From Limisphaerales bacterium (lineage in GTDB: Bacteria > Verrucomicrobiota > Verrucomicrobiia > Limisphaerales > UBA11358), in assembly GCA_003455565.1 (NCBI GenBank), contig DMQW01000292.1:1017-6270 (forward strand): a stretch of DNA of 5,254 nucleotides, read 5' to 3'. Of the stretch, positions 1 to 4,728 are shown piece by piece (within the stretch, counting starts at the first letter, position 1; each line of letters begins with the position of its first letter). Position numbers and translations under genes: made by a program. The notes under the pieces are model-generated. The model was not told the DNA's origin. It worked only from the letters and a program-made list of their open reading frames with translations, and did no database searches.

Positions 1-1215
1 CGCGGCGGCCCGACGCCCGCCGGCATCAGCGGCAGCCATCGCCCGTATCACCTGATGTTTTACCGGTGCAAGAATCTCACGGTGCGGGACATTTTTTTGA
101 AGGACAGCGCGTTTCATTCGATGCGGGTCGTCCAATGCAGCTTCGCGTGGTTCAGCGGCATCCATCTTCACAGCCGCGTCATCCACAACAACGACGGGTT
201 TCATTTCATCAGCTGTGAAAACATCCACGTCACCAACTGCGACATGCAATGCCAGGACGACGCGTGCGCGCTGTTCGGTAGTTGCAAATTCGTGACGGTG
301 ACGAATTGTTCCTTCAGCACGCGCTGGTCGGTCTTCCGGTTCGGCGGCGGCGTGGCGGAAAACATCACCGTTTCGAACTGCCTCATCTACGAGACCTACG
401 GCTGTCCGGTCAAAATGCGGTGCAGCCCCGGCTCGCGCTTTGAAAATATTTCCTTCTCCAACCTCGTGCTGAAAGACGTGACCGGGCCGTTTTCCATCGG
501 CAACGGCCCGCGCCGCCGCCAACCCGCCGCTATTTCAAACACGCAGACTAACCCGCCGCCAGTGGACGATGAATTTGCCGATCCGCGTCCGCCGGGAATT
601 TGCCGCAACATTTCCTTCAGCGGAATCCGCTGCACCGTGAGCAAACCCGTCCCGTTGCGCGGCGCGGAATTTGCCAGCACCTACAATCCCGGCGAAATTT
701 TTTCCTGCATCACGCTGAACGCATTTGGTGAAGCCTTTCTGGAAAACATCAGCTTCAACGACGTGCATGTGACCTTCCCCGGCGGCGGCACGGCGGAACA
801 GGCGGCGGTGCGCGACGTTCCGAAAATCGTGGGCGAGTATTACGGTATCGGCGTCCCGCCCGCGTATGCGCTGTTCGCACGCAACGTGCGCGGGCTGACG
901 CTCAACAACGTGCGCTTCGAAATGGCCGCGCCGGATTTGCGGCCGGCGGTCGTATTCGATCACGTCAGTGACGCGGCGGTGAATGGTTTGAGCGTGCAGG
1001 GAAATCAGGAAGCCGAGTCCGTTTTGCGCTTCATCGAGTCAAAAGATGTTTTGATGAGCGCGACGAAACTCTTGAAGCCCGCGTCAATTTTTCTGCAAGT
1101 CGAAGGCGCGGCGAATGAAGGAATTGTCATGGACGGCGGCGACATTTCTAAAGCCGCCACGCCGCTCGCCTTCAAGAATGGGGCGTCGGAAAAATCCGTG
1201 AAGCTCCGCGCGTAA
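1..1215 (+). CDS. GH28-like (polygalacturonase-type) right-handed beta-helix protein, 5' end missing
   Basis: The frame is open from base 1 (first residues RGGPTPAGISGSHRPYHL), so the ATG at 55 is internal and the true start lies left of the window; 404 residues are visible, ending at TAA 1213-1215. The protein is built of repeated beta-helix coils of the type N-I-x-(F/V)-x-(N/G) (ENIHVTNC, ENITVSNC, ENISFSNL, RNISFSGI, ENISFNDV). It aligns with glycoside hydrolase family 28: RP-x-H-L-x-F-Y-x-C-K-N, then NNDGFHF (Asp at visible residue 65), then QDD (Asp 86-87). The 21-residue spacing equals that between the acid residues of fungal polygalacturonases. The usual GHG histidine motif is not seen (TRW is in its place), and the RIK motif appears as KMR (138-140). 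GH28 enzymes cleave galacturonan or rhamnogalacturonan, usually outside the cytoplasm; the signal peptide would be off the left edge. The fold is confident; the substrate is unknown and activity is uncertain. Confidence 0.8.
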   Translation, partial: RGGPTPAGISGSHRPYHLMFYRCKNLTVRDIFLKDSAFHSMRVVQCSFAWFSGIHLHSRVIHNNDGFHFISCENIHVTNCDMQCQDDACALFGSCKFVTVTNCSFSTRWSVFRFGGGVAENITVSNCLIYETYGCPVKMRCSPGSRFENISFSNLVLKDVTGPFSIGNGPRRRQPAAISNTQTNPPPVDDEFADPRPPGICRNISFSGIRCTVSKPVPLRGAEFASTYNPGEIFSCITLNAFGEAFLENISFNDVHVTFPGGGTAEQAAVRDVPKIVGEYYGIGVPPAYALFARNVRGLTLNNVRFEMAAPDLRPAVVFDHVSDAAVNGLSVQGNQEAESVLRFIESKDVLMSATKLLKPASIFLQVEGAANEGIVMDGGDISKAATPLAFKNGASEKSVKLRA

Positions 1216-1217
1216 TT

Positions 1218-1659
1218 TTATTTCTCCTTCAACAGCCCGTCCAAATCCAGCGCGTGTGTGAACATCGCCAGTTCGCCGGCGGGTGTGCGCGGCCATTTTT
1301 CTTTGGGACGATCCAAATAAAGTTCCACGCCATTGCCGTCCGGGTCGCGCAAATAAATCGCCTCGCTCATGCCATGATCCGCCGCGCCGTCCAGTTCGCC
1401 GCCCGCCGCGAGCACGCGCCGCAACGCATCCGCCAGCGCCGCGCGCGTTGGATAAAGAACGCCAGATGATACCGCCCGGTGCTGCGCGGCGGCGGCGGCG
1501 AACCACCCGCGCTCCCCAGGTGTTCAACCCGATGTGATGATGATAACCGCCCGCCGAAATGAACGCCGCGCTGGAACCGAACCGCTGCTGCAATTCAAAG
1601 CCCAGCACGCCGCAATAAAATTTCAGCGCGCATTCGAGGTCGGCGACTTTCAGATGCAC
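1218..1659 (-). pseudogene. VOC/glyoxalase-like (catechol-2,3-dioxygenase-type) gene, frameshifted twice
   Basis: Three frame segments on the minus strand read consecutively as one VOC-superfamily protein. Segment 1 begins VHLKVADLECALKFYCGVLG and runs to YHHHIGLNTWG (about 1659-1515). Segment 2 is SAGGSPPPPRSTGRYHLAF (about 1512-1458). Segment 3 runs from LYPTRAALADALRRVLAAGG through SEAIYLRDPDGNGVELYLDR to the TAA at 1218-1220. The breaks fall at a four-base C run (1514-1517 on the plus strand) and near AAAGAA (1454-1459). Adding one base at each gives 444 nt, exactly 148 codons. The expected metal ligands are all present once joined: His of VHLKV, His of YHLAF, Glu of VELY. Upstream, the frame reaches a stop (1681-1683) without the usual 12-20 N-terminal residues; GTG at 1659 is the only plausible start. 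Family members are metal-dependent dioxygenases, lyases or resistance enzymes; a specific reaction cannot be given. It ends 2 bp from the convergent beta-helix gene. Sequencing error could explain the frameshifts, but less easily the missing N-terminus. Confidence 0.75.
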
Positions 1660-1910
1660 AAAGGAGCAGACTCTCTCTTGCTAACCGGTAGCGGGGACAA
1701 GGTCTCTCGAAAAGCCAGTATCTTCCTTGCGCCTGCTTCAGTGAACGTCCATCTGACTGCGAAATTATTCGTGTTGAATCGAACCTGCCGAATACTGTCT
1801 TGAATCACGTCTTCTGGAAGGATGCGGAAAGCAGGGAACGGCTGCTCCTGAGCAAAACCAAGATGGGTAATCCAAACCAGGGGCAAAAGACAAAAGAGAG
1901 CTTTGCGCAT
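1650..1910 (-). CDS. Short secreted-protein ORF, probable N-terminal remnant of a longer gene
   Basis: From the ATG at 1910 the minus strand encodes 86 residues ending in TGA at 1650. Residues 1-20 form a signal peptide: Arg-Lys at 2-3, a hydrophobic core rich in Leu, Phe and Trp, and a likely cleavage after GFA before QEQP. The rest includes QDSIRQVRFN and WTFTEAGARKILAFRE. That last stretch faintly resembles the ft.eGa.kf segment of SecD-type periplasmic domains, but I do not assign a family. The final 15 or so residues (LSPLPVSKRESAPLCI) look like read-through into unrelated sequence. The ORF overlaps the first codons of the broken VOC gene by 10 bases in another frame. The natural 3' part therefore seems lost in the same event that removed the VOC N-terminus. 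The frame is open further up to 2117, but I chose 1910 because the signal peptide begins there; no Shine-Dalgarno sequence is visible. GC is low (about 42-45% in the lines counted). It could instead be a genuine small exported protein. Confidence 0.45.
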   Translation of the reverse strand: MRKALFCLLPLVWITHLGFAQEQPFPAFRILPEDVIQDSIRQVRFNTNNFAVRWTFTEAGARKILAFRETLSPLPVSKRESAPLCI

Positions 1911-2001
1911 AATAATGTTGAAGCTTGGCTGATCTGTTATTTCCAGCACAGACTTCTTATTCCCCGCCTGCCACTTTGTCGAGCGCGATTTTGGGCGGTT
2001 G

Positions 2002-2029
2002 TTTTCAGCCGCAAAGCGGCGACCGAAAA
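2002..2029. repeat. Inverted repeat (hairpin A)
   Basis: GCCGC (2008-2012), loop AAA, GCGGC (2016-2020) form a perfect 5-bp stem. Outer TTTTC (2002-2006) and GAAAA (2025-2029) can extend it across a 1-nt/4-nt internal loop. Because the outer arms are T- and A-runs, it could act as a terminator on either strand, but no gene clearly ends here. A REP-like element or a regulatory hairpin are the alternatives. Confidence 0.45.
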
Positions 2030-2056
2030 TAGGATCCGCAGACAAAATGCCATCAA

Positions 2057-2076
2057 GTCCCGGCCGGGACGGCCGG
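2057..2076. repeat. 14-bp perfect palindrome overlapping a second stem
   Basis: GTCCCGGCCGGGAC (2057-2070) is a perfect palindrome. Its central CCGGCC (2060-2065) can alternatively pair with GGCCGG (2071-2076) across a GGGAC loop, so two mutually exclusive structures are possible. A dyad operator or a REP-type repeat would both fit; no copy elsewhere in the window supports either. Confidence 0.45.
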
Positions 2077-2097
2077 ATTGTTTGTCTATTTTCAAAC

Positions 2098-2110
2098 GCG
2101 CCTCCGGCGC
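2098..2110. repeat. Inverted repeat (hairpin C) followed by TTTT
   Basis: GCGCC (2098-2102), loop TCC, GGCGC (2106-2110) make a 5-bp GC-only stem, followed on the plus strand by TTTT (2111-2114). That is a minimal terminator-like shape, placed 85 bp before the likely hydrolase start. It might attenuate read-through or belong to a leader RNA. The stem is short, so confidence is low. Confidence 0.3.
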
Positions 2111-2194
2111 TTTTCAACGCCGTCCTTCAAACGCAATCACAAAACCGGCGCGATTTTCCGCTGACAATTTGCCCGGATGCTTTACCTTTCGCGC

Positions 2195-2971
2195 ATGGCC
2201 AGACCGCCTTTGATTTTGGTTTCACCGAGCATCGAGAAGCGCGGCGTGGAATTTCATGATTTGTCCGCCAGCCTTTCGGTGCGGTATAATCAGGCCATTT
2301 TGCAGGCGGGCGGCATTCCCGTGACCGCGCCGGTGACGACCAACCGCGCCACGCTCGCTGAATGTGTCCGCCGCACCGACGGCGTGCTGCTCACTGGCGG
2401 CGACGACATCAATCCCGGTCTCTACGACAAATCCCTGCCAAAAAAAATTCTCAAGACCATCAGCCAGACGCCTGATAACGGTGTCCGCGACCGGTTTGAA
2501 CTGCTTTTGATCGCGGAGATTTTCCGGCAACGCAAGCCGCTGCTGGCGATCTGCCGTGGTCATCAGTTGATGAATGTGGCGTTCGGCGGCGGCTTGGTGG
2601 CGGACATCAAACAGCAGGTTCCCGGTGCCTTGAACCACCAGCGCATGGATACGGCGCTGGAATTCGTGCATGAAGTGGCGTTGACACCCGGCTCTTTGGT
2701 CGCCAAGATTTGCGGCAGGTGGATTTTGGGCGTGAACAGCACCCATCATCAGGCGGTGGCGGAACCGGCGCAACCTTTTGTGGCGACGGGGCGCAGCCGG
2801 GATGGACTGGTCGAAGTGATGGAGTTGAAACCGGAAAGCGCGGCGCGGCTGCCGTTTTTCTTGAGTGTGCAATTTCATCCCGAACGGCTCACGGAAAAAC
2901 ACGCCAGCTATCGCGCTATTTTTCAGAAGTTTGTCGCGGCCTGCACCAAAAACGCTAAAAATAAAAAATGA
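2195..2971 (+). CDS. Class I glutamine amidotransferase-like gamma-glutamyl hydrolase (peptidase C26, PuuD-like)
   Basis: The protein is 258 residues from the ATG at 2195 (MARPPLILVSPS), where homology to the family normally begins; an ATG at 2177 would add six residues, and neither start has a clear Shine-Dalgarno sequence. Family hallmarks, numbered from the 2195 start, are: a LLTGGDDINP loop (about 65-74); the nucleophile elbow LAICRGHQLMN with Cys120; NSTHHQAV (about 181-188), typical of the gamma-glutamyl-GABA hydrolase group; and VQFHPE with catalytic His228 and Glu230. Length matches PuuD-type enzymes (about 250). No signal peptide is visible, so it is cytoplasmic. The family hydrolyses the gamma-glutamyl amide bond of compounds such as gamma-glutamyl-GABA, releasing glutamate; the actual substrate here is unknown, and no other Puu-pathway gene is present. 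Its stop codon overlaps the next gene's start (ATGA), so it is very probably co-transcribed and translationally coupled with the response regulator. Confidence 0.9.
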   Translation: MARPPLILVSPSIEKRGVEFHDLSASLSVRYNQAILQAGGIPVTAPVTTNRATLAECVRRTDGVLLTGGDDINPGLYDKSLPKKILKTISQTPDNGVRDRFELLLIAEIFRQRKPLLAICRGHQLMNVAFGGGLVADIKQQVPGALNHQRMDTALEFVHEVALTPGSLVAKICGRWILGVNSTHHQAVAEPAQPFVATGRSRDGLVEVMELKPESAARLPFFLSVQFHPERLTEKHASYRAIFQKFVAACTKNAKNKK

Positions 2972-4311
2972 AAGGCAAGATTCTCATCGTGGATGACGAG
3001 GCGGATTTTCGCATGCTGCTCAAGTCCATCCTCGAAACCGATTTCACCGTGACGGAAGCCAACAGCGGGGCGGCGTTGCAAAAATCTTTTGCCGACGTTC
3101 AGCCGGACGTGATCGTGCTGGATGTGAATCTGCGGGACGCCAACGGCCTGGTGTTGCTGCCGCTGATCAAGAAACGCTGGGCCGACTCCGAAGTGATCGT
3201 CATCACGGGCACGGGCACGATGGAGATGGCGATGGAAGCCGGACGCCTCGGCGCGTATAATTTTCTGCCAAAACCGTTCCCGCCCGGAAAGCTGCTCGCC
3301 GATGTGAAGTGCGCCCTGGAGCGCAAGGAACAAAATGAGGAAAACACCACGCTCCGCCGCGCGCTCGAAACCATGAGCGGTGCCGCCTCGCCGGTTTTCC
3401 GCAGCGCCTCCATGCAGCAGGTCGTCCGCACCATCGAACGCGTGGCGCCCAGCGACGTCACCATTCTCATCACCGGCGAAAGCGGTTCCGGCAAGGAAGT
3501 CATCGCCGACCTCATCTACTGTTTAAGTCCGCGCGCTAAAAAGCGCATCATCAAGGTCAACTGCGCCGCCCTGCCGCGCGAACTCATCGAAAGCGAATTA
3601 TTCGGCTCCAAAAAAGGTTCCTTCACCGGCTCGGTGGCCGACCGGCAGGGACTCTTCCGGCAGGCCGAAGGCGGCACGCTCTTCCTCGACGAAATTTCCG
3701 AGATGCCCATTGACACGCAGAGCAAGCTGCTGCGCGTTTTGCAGGATCAGGAAGTCCGTCCGGTTGGCGACACCGTCAGTTACAAGACCAACTGCCGCAT
3801 CATCGTCGCCACCAACCGCAAACCCGAAGACGCCATCAAGGACGGCAAACTGCGCGAAGACTTGTTCTATCGCATCAGCGCGATTTCCGTGCATCTGCCG
3901 CCGCTGCGCGAACGCCGCGAGGACATTCTCCCGCTCGCCAATTCCTTTTTGAAACGCTTCGCCGCGCAGGCAAACCGCACGCTCAACGGGTTCACCCCGC
4001 CGGCCGTCGAACACCTTGTCACCTTCGACTGGCCCGGCAACGTCCGTCAGTTGCAGAACGAGATCCAGCGCGCCGTGCTGCTTTCCGAAGGCCCTGATAT
4101 TCAAGTCACCGATCTTTCCATCAGCGACATCAAATTTATTCCCACCGAAGGCCAGGACACCGGCTTCACGCTGCTCGAAGGCGTGGAACGCAACGCCATC
4201 AGCCAGATGCTCAAGCAAACCGCTGGCAACAAACTCGAAACCGCCAAACGCCTCGGTATCGGACGGCAGACGCTTTACAACAAGATCAAGGCTTACGGCA
4301 TTGAAACCTGA
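2968..4311 (+). CDS. NtrC-family sigma-54-dependent response regulator
   Basis: This is a complete 447-residue three-domain regulator. The receiver domain (about 3-117) has acidic residues Asp9-Asp10, phospho-acceptor Asp52 (VLDVN), Thr80 and Lys102 (PKPF). After a linker, the AAA+ domain (about 142-372) shows Walker A GESGSGKE (170-177), the sigma-54 contact loop as GSFTGS (217-222) instead of GAFTGA, Walker B GGTLFLDEI (235-243), the arginine-containing REDLFYRI (296-303) and FDWPGNVRQLQNEI (353-366). The C-terminal Fis-type helix-turn-helix (about 405-443) reads NKLETAKRLGIGRQTLYNKI. Such proteins are phosphorylated by a sensor kinase, oligomerise and hydrolyse ATP to open sigma-54 promoters. 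The ATG at 2968 overlaps the preceding stop as ATGA, preceded only by an A-rich stretch, so translation is probably coupled. No histidine kinase gene is in the window. The target genes are unknown; coupling to a gamma-glutamyl hydrolase hints at nitrogen or amino-acid control. Confidence 0.96.
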   Translation: MKGKILIVDDEADFRMLLKSILETDFTVTEANSGAALQKSFADVQPDVIVLDVNLRDANGLVLLPLIKKRWADSEVIVITGTGTMEMAMEAGRLGAYNFLPKPFPPGKLLADVKCALERKEQNEENTTLRRALETMSGAASPVFRSASMQQVVRTIERVAPSDVTILITGESGSGKEVIADLIYCLSPRAKKRIIKVNCAALPRELIESELFGSKKGSFTGSVADRQGLFRQAEGGTLFLDEISEMPIDTQSKLLRVLQDQEVRPVGDTVSYKTNCRIIVATNRKPEDAIKDGKLREDLFYRISAISVHLPPLRERREDILPLANSFLKRFAAQANRTLNGFTPPAVEHLVTFDWPGNVRQLQNEIQRAVLLSEGPDIQVTDLSISDIKFIPTEGQDTGFTLLEGVERNAISQMLKQTAGNKLETAKRLGIGRQTLYNKIKAYGIET

Positions 4312-4319
4312 CGGTTTCA
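4302..4319 (+). terminator. Possible rho-independent terminator spanning the regulator stop codon
   Basis: TGAAACC (4302-4308), loop TGAC, GGTTTCA (4313-4319) form a perfect 7-bp stem followed by GTTTTGCGTTTT. The loop contains the response regulator's TGA stop. The downstream T-tract is part of the left heptamer array, so the array may supply the terminator tail. The stem has only three GC pairs, so strength is uncertain. Confidence 0.45.
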
Positions 4320-4349
4320 GTTTTGCGTTTTGGGTTTTGAATTTTGAGT
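4315..4349 (+). repeat. Left heptamer array, five copies of TTTGAGT-like unit
   Basis: There are five exact 7-bp periods: TTTCAGT, TTTGCGT, TTTGGGT, TTTGAAT and TTTGAGT at 4315, 4322, 4329, 4336 and 4343. Positions 1-3 and 7 are invariant; position 4 is G in four of five. The array begins 3 bp after the regulator stop codon and lies downstream of the four-helix-bundle gene. It is inverted relative to the right array: 27 of 35 positions match when the two are compared in opposite orientation. Confidence 0.8.
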
Positions 4350-4387
4350 TGCTTCGCTGGATTCAGCCGTGGTTTTGACGATGGATG
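4350..4387. other. Short spacer with a small stem at the four-helix-bundle gene's 3' end
   Basis: TTTGAC (4374-4379) and GTCAAA (4387-4392) form a 6-bp stem with a 7-nt loop that covers the stop codon of the minus-strand gene. There is no clear T-tract on the minus strand after it, so this is a weak terminator candidate at best. Confidence 0.25.
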
Positions 4388-4699
4388 TCAAATCCTAATC
4401 AGCGATTCAACCTGTCCAATGGCAGGTTTCAAATCCAGTTTCGTCAATTTGGATTGTTGAAGTAAAACCAGCCAGTAGCGCGTTTCCCGCGCTTCCTTTG
4501 AAGCAATGGACATCTTCGCTAAAAAATCTCGGCGGCTTTGGCCCGCTAATGCTTCCTCAATGTTTGCACCGATGCTCGTCCCGCTCCGCAACATCTGCTT
4601 GGAAAGCACAAACTCTTTTTCACTCTGCAACTGTTTGTAGAGCGAAATAATCTCCGGCGCGAACGCAAAACTTTTCTCACGAACAATGCTCTGGCTCAT
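4388..4699 (-). CDS. Four-helix-bundle protein (S23 / 23S rRNA intervening-sequence protein type)
   Basis: The protein has 103 residues, starting at ATG 4697-4699 and ending in TGA 4388-4390. Features typical of the family are an N-terminal SFAFAPEIISLYKQL helix, the highly characteristic LRSGTSIGANIEEALAGQSR at about 42-61, then FLAKMSIASKEARETRYWL at about 64-82 and a short final helix. It has no signal peptide or catalytic motif. The fold is the small alpha bundle originally found in 23S rRNA intervening sequences and shared with the Avd accessory protein of diversity-generating retroelements; its function outside those settings is not established. No rRNA, reverse transcriptase or variable repeat lies nearby. 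The start codon sits inside the right heptamer array and there is no Shine-Dalgarno sequence. The stop codon of the upstream peptidase, on the same strand, is 24 bp away. Hand-counted GC is about 47% over 4381-4680 against about 57-62% in neighbouring genes, consistent with acquisition. Confidence 0.9.
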   Translation of the reverse strand: MSQSIVREKSFAFAPEIISLYKQLQSEKEFVLSKQMLRSGTSIGANIEEALAGQSRRDFLAKMSIASKEARETRYWLVLLQQSKLTKLDLKPAIGQVESLIRI

Positions 4700-4728
4700 A
4701 ACTCAAAACTCAAAATCCAAAACTCATA
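4694..4728 (-). repeat. Right heptamer array, five copies, inverted relative to the left array
   Basis: On the plus strand the five 7-bp units are GCTCATA, ACTCAAA, ACTCAAA, ATCCAAA and ACTCATA at 4694, 4701, 4708, 4715 and 4722. On the minus strand they read as TTTGAGT-type units. The array fills the whole gap between the peptidase and the four-helix-bundle gene. Its first unit holds the latter's start codon (4697-4699) and its last unit holds the peptidase's TGA stop (4724-4726). It would form the leader of the small gene's mRNA. Confidence 0.8.

Larger units (their letters stand above)
1911..2176. other. Divergent intergenic region with hairpins
   Basis: This stretch separates the minus-strand signal-peptide ORF from the plus-strand C26 hydrolase and must hold the promoters for both. 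I see no convincing -35/-10 pair or sigma-54 (GG-N10-GC) site. The left part, 1911-2000, is AT-richer and featureless. The right part, 2000-2135, carries three inverted repeats and three short direct motifs, listed separately. Open frames running through it on either strand have unconvincing protein sequences. Confidence 0.6.

Noticed and set aside
1534..1803. 89-residue plus-strand frame across the VOC/secreted-protein junction
   Set aside because: Antisense to the VOC segment with recognisable homology; the product shows no signal peptide, domain or ribosome binding site.
2161..2190. CTGACA as a sigma-70 -35 box for the hydrolase
   Set aside because: No acceptable -10 hexamer lies 16-18 bp downstream, and the position would put the start codon inside or next to the promoter.
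2222..2902. 226-residue minus-strand open frame
   Set aside because: Antisense shadow of the C26 hydrolase; rich in His, Arg and Gln as expected from reversed GC-rich codons, with no domain.
3598..4218. 206-residue minus-strand open frame
   Set aside because: It lies wholly antisense to the AAA+ and DNA-binding parts of the response regulator, whose motifs are unambiguous; the antisense product has no recognisable domain.
4388..4699. Avd protein of a diversity-generating retroelement
   Set aside because: The fold is related, but there is no reverse transcriptase, template repeat or variable repeat in the window.
4315..4728. CRISPR array or tRNA/rRNA fragment
   Set aside because: The repeats are contiguous 7-mers without spacers, and no cloverleaf or rRNA-like sequence is present even though the gene family is named after 23S rRNA insertions.
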